Positions 47,990 through 57,175 of a stretch of 64,000 nt of DNA are shown piece after piece. The stretch comes from JAWKWH01 sp041397625 (GTDB lineage Bacteria; Pseudomonadota; Alphaproteobacteria; Rhizobiales; Rhizobiaceae). The position numbers and the translations under genes are program-made. The stretch's first letter is position 1, and each line of letters starts with the position of its first letter. The stretch spans positions 310,001 through 374,000 of the forward strand of contig JAWKWH010000002.1 in assembly GCA_041397625.1 (NCBI GenBank), read 5' to 3'. Below the pieces are notes generated by a model that ran no database searches, had not been told where the DNA came from, and was given only the letters and a program-made list of their open reading frames with translations.

Positions 47990-49153
47990 TCAGGCGGCGC
48001 GGTTCCTCCCCTGTCTGCGCCCGGCGATCTCGCGGCAAGCTGCCTCGAACAATGCCAGTTCTGCCTCGCCGGTTTCGCGGCCGATGGATATCCTGAGCCC
48101 GCTGCCGAGGTCGCCAAGCGCCATCGCCGCCAGCACATGGCTGTCGCCGACCTTGCCCGACGAGCACGCCGAACCCGCCGACAGCGCCACGCCGGCAAGG
48201 TCGAAGGCGATCTGCGCCGTTTCCGCCTTCATGCCGGGGATGGCGAACAACATCGTGTTGGCAAGCCTCGGCGTGTCGCGGGCGATCAGCACCGCATCGG
48301 GGAAATGTTCGGTGAGCACCGCCTCGAAACGGTCGCGCAGCGCTTCGAGCGCCGCGATATCGGCCAGATCGTCGCGGGCGGCTGCGGCTGCGGCGCCGAA
48401 ACCGGCAATCGCGGCGACATTCTCGGTGCCGGCGCGGTGGCCCTTTTCCTGCCCGCCGCCGCGGATCAGCGGCGCCGGCATGGCCAGATCGGACGCCGCG
48501 ACGATAGCGCCGGCACCCTGCGGCCCGCCGATCTTGTGCGACGACAGGACGAGGAAATCGGCGCCGAGCGCGGCGATGTCGAGCGGCAGGCGACCGGCAC
48601 CCTGGACCGCGTCGACGACGGAAAACCCGCCCGCCTGCTTGACCATGGCAGTAATTTCGCCGACCGGCTGGATCACGCCGGTCTCGTTGTTGGCGAGGTG
48701 GCAGGCGACCAGTGGCAGGCCGGCTTCGTTGTCGTGAGCGGCGAGCGCCGCGCCGAGCGCGTCGAGATCAGCCAGGCCGCTGCGGTCGACGCCGATGCGG
48801 ATGACGTCTTCCGGCGCGAAACGGCCGCCTTCGAGGATACAGGGATGATCGGTCGCCAGAACATGGAGCCGGCTCATGCGCAGCGGCCCCCGGCCCATGC
48901 GATAGGCCGGGCTGAGCAGCGTCGCCGCCGCCTCGCTGGCGCCTGAGGTAAACACCACGTGGTCCGGCCGCGCGCCGCAAAGCGCCGCGATCTCGCCGCG
49001 CGCCGTGTCGATCGCCGCGCGCTTTGCCCGCCCCTCGCCATGCACCGACGACGCATTGCCGGCAGCGTCGAGCGCGGCAAGCATCGCCGCGCGTGCCGTT
49101 TCACGCAGCGGTGCGCCGGCATTGTGGTCGAGATAGGCGCGCGGGGCGGCCAT
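47990..49153 (-). CDS. Cysteine desulfurase, IscS/NifS-like
   Basis: 387 residues. Class V aminotransferase with PLP lysine in LSSHKIGGPQG and persulfide cysteine in SAGSACSSGKVG, the group I loop. First gene of the suf operon; alphaproteobacterial suf operons often carry such a desulfurase in addition to SufS. ATG at 49153 (MAAPRAYLDHNAGAPL) is preferred because GTGGAG lies 6 bases upstream; in-frame ATGs at 49171 and 49216 are possible. Upstream lies an Irr-like box, so low-iron regulation is likely. Confidence 0.9.
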   Translation of the reverse strand: MAAPRAYLDHNAGAPLRETARAAMLAALDAAGNASSVHGEGRAKRAAIDTARGEIAALCGARPDHVVFTSGASEAAATLLSPAYRMGRGPLRMSRLHVLATDHPCILEGGRFAPEDVIRIGVDRSGLADLDALGAALAAHDNEAGLPLVACHLANNETGVIQPVGEITAMVKQAGGFSVVDAVQGAGRLPLDIAALGADFLVLSSHKIGGPQGAGAIVAASDLAMPAPLIRGGGQEKGHRAGTENVAAIAGFGAAAAAARDDLADIAALEALRDRFEAVLTEHFPDAVLIARDTPRLANTMLFAIPGMKAETAQIAFDLAGVALSAGSACSSGKVGDSHVLAAMALGDLGSGLRISIGRETGEAELALFEAACREIAGRRQGRNRAA

Positions 49154-49202
49154 GATGCTCCACTTCTCCATATCGGACTTCCCGTCCACCCAAGGCCGAT
49201 TT

Positions 49203-49217
49203 TCCTTGAAATTCAAG
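49203..49217. promoter_or_regulatory. Palindrome upstream of the suf operon
   Basis: CCTTGAA-A-TTCAAGG, 7-bp arms around a single central base, about 50 bases upstream of the preferred desulfurase start. Its position suits an operator for an iron- or redox-sensing repressor (Rrf2-type RirA/IscR or Irr), but the identity of the binder is inferred. Confidence 0.5.
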
Positions 49218-49269
49218 GTTGAACCGTCCTATCTACGCGCTGCTTCAATCCGGGCGGCACGGCGCCTTG

Positions 49270-49286
49270 TTTTGAATTGTTCTAAA
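49270..49286. promoter_or_regulatory. Candidate Irr box (iron control element)
   Basis: TTTTGAATTGTTCTAAA is one mismatch away from the palindrome TTTAGAA-N3-TTCTAAA described as the Irr-binding ICE motif in Rhizobiales. It lies 117 bases upstream of the suf-operon desulfurase and about 100 upstream of the divergent hydrolase. A second TTCTA half-site follows 11 bases later. Irr control of suf is known from comparative studies in this order; binding here is inferred. Confidence 0.65.
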
Positions 49287-49384
49287 CTGGTTCTAGGAAG
49301 CCGCCGCTCCCGCGTCAAGATCGCGCAATGTTGGTGGCCGGACGGTCGAACGGCCATCCAGGACGACAGCAGAGTGGAGTTCTA

Positions 49385-50059
49385 ATGCCCGAGGTCATTT
49401 TCACCGGTCCGGCTGGGCGGCTGGAGGGACGTTACCAGCCTTCCAAGGAGAAGAATGCCCCAATCGCCATGGTGTTGCATCCGCACCCGCAATTCGGCGG
49501 CACGATGAACAACAAAATAGTCTACGACCTGTTCTACATGTTCCAGAAGCGCGGTTTCACCACGCTTCGCTTCAACTTCCGCTCCATCGGCCGCAGCCAG
49601 GGCGAATTCGACCACGGCGTCGGCGAACTGTCCGACGCGGCGGCAGCGCTCGACTGGATCCAGTCGCTGCATCCCGATTCGAAGAACTGCTGGGTTGCGG
49701 GCTATTCGTTCGGCGCCTGGATCGGCATGCAGCTTTTGATGCGCCGGCCGGAGATCGAGGGTTTCATGTCGATCGCCCCGCAGCCCAACACATACGATTT
49801 CGCCTTCCTTGCGCCCTGCCCGTCCTCCGGGCTGATCATCCACGGCGACGCCGACCGAGTCGCGCCGACCAAGGACGTCCAGGGGCTGGTCGACAAGTTG
49901 CACCAGCAGAAGGGCATCACCATCACGCAGAAGACGCTTGCCGGCGCCAACCACTTCTTCGCCGGCCAGGAAGATGAGCTGATCGAGGAATGCGCCAACT
50001 ATCTGGACGCCCGGCTGCGCGGCGAACTGACCACCGAGCGGCCGAAGCGGATCAGATAG
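49385..50059 (+). CDS. Alpha/beta hydrolase
   Basis: 224 residues. The nucleophile elbow is GYSFGAW (about Ser110), preceded by the HPHPQFGGTMNNKIV oxyanion segment and followed by HGDADRVAPT and a late catalytic His in GANHFFAG. This matches a proteobacterial family of cytoplasmic serine hydrolases with unknown substrate. ATG at 49385 has TGGAG 5 bases upstream; the extension to 49328 is not used. Divergent from the suf operon and sharing the iron-box region. Confidence 0.85.
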   Translation: MPEVIFTGPAGRLEGRYQPSKEKNAPIAMVLHPHPQFGGTMNNKIVYDLFYMFQKRGFTTLRFNFRSIGRSQGEFDHGVGELSDAAAALDWIQSLHPDSKNCWVAGYSFGAWIGMQLLMRRPEIEGFMSIAPQPNTYDFAFLAPCPSSGLIIHGDADRVAPTKDVQGLVDKLHQQKGITITQKTLAGANHFFAGQEDELIEECANYLDARLRGELTTERPKRIR

Positions 50060-50072
50060 CAGGCAAGAAGCG

Positions 50073-50717
50073 ATGTACCGGCCGCCGCATTTCAGCGAGA
50101 CCAGGCTGGACGTCCTGCACGGCCTGATCCGGTCGCATTCCTTCGGGCTGCTCGTCTCCAACGGACCGCACGGACCGGTCGCCGACCCACTGCCGTTCGT
50201 GCTCGACGATACGGCGCCCGGCAAGGGCGCGCTCAAGGCGCACCTGTCGCGGGCCAATCCGCACTGGCGGATCATCGAGGAGTATCCGGACAGGCCCGTG
50301 CTGGCGATATTTCAGGGCGCGCAGGCCTATGTGTCGCCGTCCTGGTACGAGACCAAGCGCCGGACCGGCAAGGTTGTGCCGACCTGGAACTACGCGATCG
50401 TGCAGGTGCGCGGGCGAGCCGAGACCTTTCACGATGCCCACTGGCTGCGGGATCAGATCACGCAATTGACCGACATTCATGAAAGCGGCCGCACCGAACC
50501 CTGGAAGGTCACCGATGCGCCGGACGACTTCGTGCGCGCCCAGATCAGGGGGATCGTCGGCCTGCGCATCGAGATCGACGACATCGAGGGCAAATGGAAG
50601 ATGAGCCAGAACCGGCCGGTTGACGACCGCAAGGGCGTCGCCGAAGGATATGACGGCGACGGCCGGCCGGAAATGGCCGAGCTGCTGCGCAAATTCAGCG
50701 GTCTCTCAGACGGATAG
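50073..50717 (+). CDS. FMN-binding negative regulator, PaiB family
   Basis: 214 residues. MYRPPHF at the N-terminus and SWYETKRRTGKVVPTWNY are diagnostic for PaiB-like split-barrel flavoproteins. In Bacillus, PaiB is linked to repression of sporulation/protease genes; in rhizobia the role is unknown. It follows the hydrolase by 13 bases in the same direction, and its last 12 bases overlap the convergent anmK. Confidence 0.9.
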   Translation: MYRPPHFSETRLDVLHGLIRSHSFGLLVSNGPHGPVADPLPFVLDDTAPGKGALKAHLSRANPHWRIIEEYPDRPVLAIFQGAQAYVSPSWYETKRRTGKVVPTWNYAIVQVRGRAETFHDAHWLRDQITQLTDIHESGRTEPWKVTDAPDDFVRAQIRGIVGLRIEIDDIEGKWKMSQNRPVDDRKGVAEGYDGDGRPEMAELLRKFSGLSDG

Positions 50718-51851
50718 GGTCCGGACGCCGGGCGCCCTGACGAGCACTCCCCCCGTAACCGCTTTCCTCGTTCCCGTCGTCGTCGGAAAGGTCAGCGGCA
50801 GGCCGTTCAGCGAACGCACCGCCAGATAGGCCCAAGCTTCCGCCTCCATCGCGTCGCCGTCAAGGCCGGCATCCTCGGCGACGATCACATCCGCGCCGGA
50901 GGGCGCCGCCAGTTCTGCCAGGTCGCCGGCGATATGCGGGTTCTTGCGCCCGCCGCCGCACAGGATCCAGAGTTTCGGCATCGCCGGCATATGGCGCGCG
51001 CTCTCGAAAATCGACCGGGCCGTCACCGAGGCCAGCGTCCGCGCGCCGTCGGCCAGCTCCATGCCCTCGGCCTCGTCGAGCGTGAAATCGTTGCGGTCGA
51101 GCGATTTCGGCCCCGGCCGATCGAAGAACGGATTGGCGAGATAGGCGGCCGCCACCGCCTCGACAATGCCGCCCTCGCTGGCGATGCGGCCGTTCTGGTC
51201 GAGCGGTATGCCTGCATGGGCGGAAACCCACTGGTCGATCAACGCGTTGCCCGGCCCGCTGTCGAAGGCGACGGGATCGCCGGTTTCCAGCACGAAGGTG
51301 ACGTTGGATATGCCGCCGACATTGACGAAGGCGACCGGCAGGCGGCGATGGTCCGGCGGAAGGGAACGGGCAAGCGCGACGTGATAGGCCGGCACAAGCG
51401 GCGCGCCCTGCCCGCCGTGAGCCATGTCGTTGGCGCGCATGTCGTGGACCACGTCGATGCCTGCCCGTTCGGCCAGCAGCGCGCCGTCACCGAGTTGGAC
51501 CGTTAACGCCTTTTCCGGCCGGTGCAGCACGGTCTGGCCGTGAAAACCGACGAGGTCCACACGATCGAACGGCGCGGGCAGTCCCGAAACGAATCCCTTC
51601 ACCGCTTCCGCGTGGCGCAGCGTGATCTCACGCTCCAGTTCGGCCAGATCGCCCGGCCGGTCCCGGCGCGTTTCAATCGCGCGCGCCGTCTCGAGCGAGG
51701 CCTCGATGTGCCGGCGGAACGCCGCTTCGTAGGCGACGAAGCCCGACGGACCGCGCTCGACGATCTCCGCACCATCGGTCCTGAGCACCGCCATGTCGAT
51801 GCCGTCCATCGACGTGCCGCTCATCAGGCCGATTGCCGTGAACTGCTTCAC
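50706..51851 (-). CDS. anmK: Anhydro-N-acetylmuramic acid kinase
   Basis: 381 residues. ASKHA-fold kinase converting 1,6-anhydro-MurNAc into MurNAc-6-phosphate in peptidoglycan recycling. IGLMSGTSMDGID at the N-terminus is the phosphate-binding loop and FVNVGGISNVTF and DSGPGNALIDQW are family motifs. Its 3' end overlaps PaiB by 12 bases. Divergent from tyrS. Confidence 0.95.
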   Translation of the reverse strand: MKQFTAIGLMSGTSMDGIDMAVLRTDGAEIVERGPSGFVAYEAAFRRHIEASLETARAIETRRDRPGDLAELEREITLRHAEAVKGFVSGLPAPFDRVDLVGFHGQTVLHRPEKALTVQLGDGALLAERAGIDVVHDMRANDMAHGGQGAPLVPAYHVALARSLPPDHRRLPVAFVNVGGISNVTFVLETGDPVAFDSGPGNALIDQWVSAHAGIPLDQNGRIASEGGIVEAVAAAYLANPFFDRPGPKSLDRNDFTLDEAEGMELADGARTLASVTARSIFESARHMPAMPKLWILCGGGRKNPHIAGDLAELAAPSGADVIVAEDAGLDGDAMEAEAWAYLAVRSLNGLPLTFPTTTGTRKAVTGGVLVRAPGVRTLSV

Positions 51852-51952
51852 CGGGCGCTTGTCCTTGCCGCTGGGCGGTTAGCGGTGCTAAAGCCGCGCG
51901 GTCCGCGCGCGGGGATATGCCCGCGCTCCAGATTTTCAGGGAAGCATCGCAA

Positions 51953-53200
51953 ATGTCCGCCTTCAAGTCCGATTTCCTGCGCACCATGTCCGAGCGCGGC
52001 TTCATCCACCAGATTTCGGATGAAGCCGGCCTTGACGCCTTGTTCGGCGCGGAGACGGTGACGGCCTATATCGGCTTCGACGCGACGGCGAAAAGCCTGC
52101 ACGCCGGCTCGCTGATCCAGATCATGATGCTGCACTGGCTGCAGAAGACCGGCCACCGGCCGATCGCGTTGATGGGCGGCGGCACGTCGATGATCGGCGA
52201 CCCGTCGTTCAAGGACGAGGCGCGCAAGCTGCTGACGCCTGAGGACATCGACGACAATCTTGCCGGCATCAAGAAGTGTTTTTCGCGCTATCTCGATTTC
52301 GACGACGACAAGGCGCTGATGGTCAACAATGCCGACTGGCTGATGGGCATCAACTATGTCGAGTTCCTGCGCGATGTCGGCCGGCATTTCTCGGTCAACC
52401 GCATGCTGGCTTTCGATTCGGTCAAGATGCGCCTGGACCGCGAGCAGTCGCTCTCCTTCCTCGAATTCAACTACATGATCCTGCAGGCCTACGACTTCGT
52501 CGAATTGAACCGGCGCCACGGCTGCCGCATGCAGATGGGCGGCTCCGACCAGTGGGGCAACATCATCAACGGCATCGATCTCGGCCACCGGCTCGGCACG
52601 CCGCAGCTCTACGCGCTGACGACGCCGCTGCTCACCACCTCGTCGGGCGCCAAGATGGGCAAGACCGCCTCAGGCGCGGTGTGGCTCAACGCCGACATGC
52701 TGAGCCCCTATGATTTCTGGCAGTACTGGCGCAACACCGAGGACGCCGATGTCGAGCGCTTTCTGAAGCTCTACACGACGATGCCGATGGACGAGGTCGC
52801 AAGGCTCTCGGCACTTGCGGGAAACGAGATCAACGAAGCCAAGAAGGTGCTTGCGACCGAGGTGACGGCGCTGCTGCACGGCCGCGATGCGGCCGAGGAA
52901 GCCGCCGAGACGGCGCGCAAGACCTTCGAGGAAGGCGCGCTTGCGGAGAGCCTGCCGACGATTACGGTCGCCGAGGCCGAGCTTGCCAGCGGTATCGGCG
53001 TGTTGTCGCTATTCGTTTCCGCCGGTCTGGCCGGTTCCAACGGCGAAGCAAGGCGCCACATCAAGGGCAATGCGCTGAAGATCAACGACGAGACGGTCAC
53101 CGACGACCGCATGATGGTCGGCAACGACCAACTCGGCGCGGAAGGCGCGATCAAACTGTCGCTCGGCCGCAAGAAGCACGTGCTGGTACGGCCGATGTGA
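51953..53200 (+). CDS. tyrS: Tyrosyl-tRNA synthetase
   Basis: 415 residues. Class I synthetase. The HIGH-type motif is HAGSL (50-54), the KMSKS-type motif KMGKT (about 234-238), and GGSDQWGNI is the tyrosine-binding segment. A C-terminal S4 RNA-binding domain begins near residue 350. ATG at 51953 (MSAFKSDFL) is used; the frame extends to 51917 without support. The divergent anmK neighbour is 101 bases away. Confidence 0.97.
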   Translation: MSAFKSDFLRTMSERGFIHQISDEAGLDALFGAETVTAYIGFDATAKSLHAGSLIQIMMLHWLQKTGHRPIALMGGGTSMIGDPSFKDEARKLLTPEDIDDNLAGIKKCFSRYLDFDDDKALMVNNADWLMGINYVEFLRDVGRHFSVNRMLAFDSVKMRLDREQSLSFLEFNYMILQAYDFVELNRRHGCRMQMGGSDQWGNIINGIDLGHRLGTPQLYALTTPLLTTSSGAKMGKTASGAVWLNADMLSPYDFWQYWRNTEDADVERFLKLYTTMPMDEVARLSALAGNEINEAKKVLATEVTALLHGRDAAEEAAETARKTFEEGALAESLPTITVAEAELASGIGVLSLFVSAGLAGSNGEARRHIKGNALKINDETVTDDRMMVGNDQLGAEGAIKLSLGRKKHVLVRPM

Positions 53201-53203
53201 GGT

Positions 53204-56200
53204 CTACCGGAACTCGAAGATCTGGCGGAACACGCCCGGCGCGATCACCGAGATCGGATTGACCTGCAGGCGTGGCGCCTTGGCGTCGCCCGACAGCTTG
53301 TAAGTGATGCCGATCAGCCCGCGGTCGCGGCCGTTGCCGAGGATGAGACCGACAAGCGGGATGTCGGCAAACAACCGGTTGAGGCCGTAGGCGGGCATGA
53401 ACGTGCCCGTCATCGACATGTTGCCGTCGGCGTCATAGAGGCGGCCCTGGAATGTCGAGCCGATGAGCGGACCGCGCAGCACGCCGTCATCGATGGCCAG
53501 ATAGCCGGCGCCTTTCTCGATGCGGGCGAAGCCCTGCTCGAAACTTGCCTTCGACACGTCGATGTCGCGTTTGACCGCCTGGCTCAGGCTACGGCCATCG
53601 CCCTGCGGCGCGGTGGTCACCAGTGCCTGCAGGCGCGGTTCGTTGACGATCCAGAAATTGCGCGCGTCGATCTGGCCGCGCAGCGGTCCGTTGCCGTTTG
53701 CCGTCAGGCGCAGGTCGATCGAGCCGCCCTGCATATTGCCGTAGATGTCGAGAAACCGGAGGATCGCGCCGGCATCCGTCGACTGCATTTCCACCTTGCG
53801 CGCGCCATTGTCCGTGCGTTGGGCGACGGCGAACGGCTTGCCCGATGCCGTGGTCGCCGTGATCTGCAGTCCCGAAACGTTCGTGCCGACGCCGCTATAG
53901 CTGATGTCGACCCCGGAAACCGTCTCATTGCCGAAACCGCGCACCTTGTCGGCCTTGGCCGCGAGCGAAACGGGGACGCCGTCGAACCCTTCGCCGGTAA
54001 CGTCGGGATCTGCGAGGAACTGGCGGATGAGCGAGCGCGCATCGATGCTGTCGCCTGTGACCGTCAGTTGGTAGCCGCGCCCCGAGCGCTTGACCGACAT
54101 GTTGAACGCGTCGCCGCGATTGAGCCGCACGTCGGAAAATTCCGCCGTCTCGATCTCGCCCCCCTTCATGGCGACCGTGCCCTCGACGACGAAACTGTCG
54201 CCCCGGACCTTCAAGCCGGTAAGCCGCGTCAGGCCGCCGTCCTCGCGCATTCCGAAGGAGGCGCTCGCGGCGATACCGGCCCCCTTCTTCCACCCGGCCC
54301 AGGGAATGTGGATCGCCGCCCGCGTCAGATCGGCATCGATCAGCTGGCCGCCATTGTCGCCATCGGCGATCTTGACGCTCACCGGGCCGGAGAGAATGGT
54401 GTTCAGGCTCGGCAGCAGTTTCTCGCGGGCACGATCGCCAATCTCTAGCCTGATGTCGCTCTGACGGCGGGCATCGTTGCCGTCAAGCGGCTCGACCAGC
54501 GCCACCTCGGCGGGCAGGCCGTTCAACAGGCCGCGAGCCCTGATCACCGCACTTTCGGGATCGACGACAATCGACCCGTCGGCCTCGGTCAGAATCTGCC
54601 CGCCGAAGGGCTTGGCGACCGCGAGACCGCGATAATCGAGCGCGACATGCCAGGTCAGCACACCAGGGTCTGTCACCTCCTGCAAGGGTATCTGCCCCGA
54701 AATATGTCCGGACACCGCGCCGGTGAAATCGTCCGGCGCCAGATCGACGTAGCGCGTCGCTTCGACCGGCTTGAACGACGCAAGTTCCGCCACCGCGTCG
54801 GCCGCGCCCTCAACATCGATCTTCAGCGCCCCGATCAGCGGGTCCGCCAGCGCGTCGATCTCGAATTCGCCGTTCGCCGCGTCGACGGTGCGGCCGCTCG
54901 GCAGATAGGCGGTTCCCGACGACAGGCGAATGACGACGTCGGTTCCGGCGAAATCGATGGTGCCGTTGGCGTCGCGAACCGGCGGAATTTCGCCCGCGGT
55001 GTCGAAACGGGTGCCGAATACCTCGAAATGACCCGAGATCTCGTCGGCACGGAACGGCGCGCTTTCGCCGAAGCGGCCGGCAACGACGCTCATCTCCAGC
55101 CGGCTGTTACGCACCTCGCCGCCATAGACATTGTCGAGCACCCATGACCGCGCGCCGTCGGCCGCCTTCCAGGGCCAGAGTTGCTTGGCATGGGCAACCG
55201 GCATGTTGGGCACGGTGATGGCCAGGAAGGCCGCGGGCGTCTTGCCCTCCTCGAACACAAGTGCGGCATTGCCGAAGACCTCGCCACCCGTGGTGCGGAC
55301 CCTCAATTCATCGGCCGTCAGGCGACCATGCGACGGGTCGACGATACCGGCGATCCGGGCCAGCGCGCCGATGGCGCGTTCCGGCGAGTCCGATGCGGCG
55401 ATGCGTGACCCGTCGCTGACCAGTTCGTAGCGGTAGACGGGATTGGGAAACTCGTCGGCCGGCGCCGGCTGGACGGCGCCGTGAAACTCGAGATGGGAAC
55501 GGCCGACATCCGCGGTGAACCGTTCGATCTCCAGCTTGCCCGCACCTTCCTCAAGCAGCGTTTCGATGCGATAGCCGCCGGGCTGGCGGTAGCCATCGAC
55601 CGTTTCGAGAACCAGGCCGTCGATTGCCAGCGTGGTCCTGACCGCTCCGCCGCCTTCCTGCGGATCGTCGCGGCCGGTCACCCTAAGTCCTATCGCCGCG
55701 TTGATGCTGCGTGCGAACGGCTTTGCCAGTTCGCCCGGTGAATAAGACCAGCGGAATTCAGGCGCCTCGGCGACAAGCTCGAACACGACGGCATCGGCAT
55801 CGACGCCGGCGCTGCCGGCAAACGTCAACGGCGTGGAAGCCGCATGACCGGCGGCGTCAAACGATACGCCATCGGTATCGGGCTTGATCTTGATACTGTC
55901 CAGTGTCAGGTCGGCAACATCGGCTCCCTCGGTCCAGGCAAGCGTCAGGTTGTCGATGGCGATCGGCGCACCGATGCGATCCGACGCGGCAAGCAGTTTG
56001 CCGATGGCGGAGAAGGCTTCGGCGGCGACCAGATCGGGATCGATCAGGCCACGTTCGTCGGAAAGCATCGTCAGCGCGCCAGCCGCGTCGCCGCCGCTGC
56101 CGAGGGCAATGCGAACGCCCGAAAGGTTGACGCCGGACAGGCTGAGTTCGCCCGAGAGCAGAGGCACCAGTCGAAGGCCGAAGCGCATCCTGTCGACCGC

Positions 56201-56590
56201 CGCGCTGTGTCCGTCCTCGCCGCCAGAGCGGAACTCGGCATCGCGCAGCTCGATGCCGACCAATCCCGGGCCCCACAACGTAAGGCGGGCATCACCGAAC
56301 CTGGCGGAGACATCATCGCCGGCGAAGGATGCCAGCGCCGACTGGGCGGCCTGTTGCAATCGTCCGGTGCCGAGGCCGGAAGCGCCGACCGCCAGGAGGA
56401 TGGCGATGGCGAGGAGCGGAATGGCGACAACCACCGCTGCGAGGCCGAACAGACGCCGTCGGAATCCGGACCTGCGCCGGGTCCTGGCAGCCGCCAGCGG
56501 CGCCTGTGTCGAGGCCGACGGCAGCCGTTCCAGCCGCTGCATGTCGCGCCTGCGGAAACGGATTTTCTCGTGTTTTACCTGTTTGTCCAC
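53204..56590 (-). CDS. Large AsmA-like/DUF3971 envelope protein
   Basis: 1128 residues. A basic N-terminal tail of about 40 residues, one membrane helix (LAAVVVAIPLLAIAILLAVG), then a very long beta-rich region and a C-terminal AsmA_2-like part ending in VNPISVIAPGVFRQIFEF. Members (YhdP, TamB, AsmA) are thought to bridge inner and outer membranes and move phospholipids. GTG at 56590 is chosen because TAGGA lies about 6 bases upstream; ATGs at 56614 and 56542 are alternatives. It is 3 bases from the convergent tyrS and divergent from bcp. Confidence 0.87.
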   Translation of the reverse strand: MDKQVKHEKIRFRRRDMQRLERLPSASTQAPLAAARTRRRSGFRRRLFGLAAVVVAIPLLAIAILLAVGASGLGTGRLQQAAQSALASFAGDDVSARFGDARLTLWGPGLVGIELRDAEFRSGGEDGHSAAVDRMRFGLRLVPLLSGELSLSGVNLSGVRIALGSGGDAAGALTMLSDERGLIDPDLVAAEAFSAIGKLLAASDRIGAPIAIDNLTLAWTEGADVADLTLDSIKIKPDTDGVSFDAAGHAASTPLTFAGSAGVDADAVVFELVAEAPEFRWSYSPGELAKPFARSINAAIGLRVTGRDDPQEGGGAVRTTLAIDGLVLETVDGYRQPGGYRIETLLEEGAGKLEIERFTADVGRSHLEFHGAVQPAPADEFPNPVYRYELVSDGSRIAASDSPERAIGALARIAGIVDPSHGRLTADELRVRTTGGEVFGNAALVFEEGKTPAAFLAITVPNMPVAHAKQLWPWKAADGARSWVLDNVYGGEVRNSRLEMSVVAGRFGESAPFRADEISGHFEVFGTRFDTAGEIPPVRDANGTIDFAGTDVVIRLSSGTAYLPSGRTVDAANGEFEIDALADPLIGALKIDVEGAADAVAELASFKPVEATRYVDLAPDDFTGAVSGHISGQIPLQEVTDPGVLTWHVALDYRGLAVAKPFGGQILTEADGSIVVDPESAVIRARGLLNGLPAEVALVEPLDGNDARRQSDIRLEIGDRAREKLLPSLNTILSGPVSVKIADGDNGGQLIDADLTRAAIHIPWAGWKKGAGIAASASFGMREDGGLTRLTGLKVRGDSFVVEGTVAMKGGEIETAEFSDVRLNRGDAFNMSVKRSGRGYQLTVTGDSIDARSLIRQFLADPDVTGEGFDGVPVSLAAKADKVRGFGNETVSGVDISYSGVGTNVSGLQITATTASGKPFAVAQRTDNGARKVEMQSTDAGAILRFLDIYGNMQGGSIDLRLTANGNGPLRGQIDARNFWIVNEPRLQALVTTAPQGDGRSLSQAVKRDIDVSKASFEQGFARIEKGAGYLAIDDGVLRGPLIGSTFQGRLYDADGNMSMTGTFMPAYGLNRLFADIPLVGLILGNGRDRGLIGITYKLSGDAKAPRLQVNPISVIAPGVFRQIFEFR

Positions 56591-56688
56591 CAGCAGTCCT
56601 ACCGAATGGCACATTCTACAATGGACGAATCTGCCGTGAACATTATATCTGCGTCACAAATCCGATAACCACCGAGAAGGGCCTGGAT

Positions 56689-57156
56689 ATGACGATTCCG
56701 GAGGCAGGCGAGGCGGCGCCGAATTTCGAACTACCCCGCGATGGCGGCGGAACCATAGGTCTGGGCGAACAGGCTGGCAAGAAAGTGGTTCTGTTCTTCT
56801 ATCCCAAGGACGATACCAGTGGATGCACTGCCGAAGCGATCGCCTTTTCGCGGTTGCTGCCGCAGTTCGAAGCCGCCGGCGCGGTGGTCATCGGCCTGTC
56901 GCCCGACAGCGTGAAGAAGCACGACAAGTTCAAGGCCAAGCACGAACTGACCGTCGCGCTTGCCTCCGACGAGGAAAAGACCGTCTTGCAGGCCTATGGC
57001 GTGTGGGTCGAGAAAAGCATGTATGGCCGCAAATATATGGGCGTCGAACGCAGCACGTTCTTGGTGTCCGGCGACGGCAGGATCATCAGGGCCTGGCGCA
57101 AGGTGAAGGTGCCCGGCCACGCTGAAGAGGTTCTCGAAGCGGTACGCGCGGCCTGA
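56689..57156 (+). CDS. bcp: Thioredoxin-dependent peroxiredoxin, BCP/PrxQ type
   Basis: 155 residues. Reduces H2O2 and organic peroxides. The peroxidatic cysteine is Cys46 in DDTSGCT. The resolving cysteine usually five residues later is Ile51, so the enzyme must act as a 1-Cys type or use another thiol. ATG at 56689 begins the family N-terminus; the frame upstream to 56329 is antisense to the DUF3971 gene. A DUF455 gene follows after 19 bases. Confidence 0.92.
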   Translation: MTIPEAGEAAPNFELPRDGGGTIGLGEQAGKKVVLFFYPKDDTSGCTAEAIAFSRLLPQFEAAGAVVIGLSPDSVKKHDKFKAKHELTVALASDEEKTVLQAYGVWVEKSMYGRKYMGVERSTFLVSGDGRIIRAWRKVKVPGHAEEVLEAVRAA

Positions 57157-57175
57157 CCGTCTTCAGGCGGCGGCG

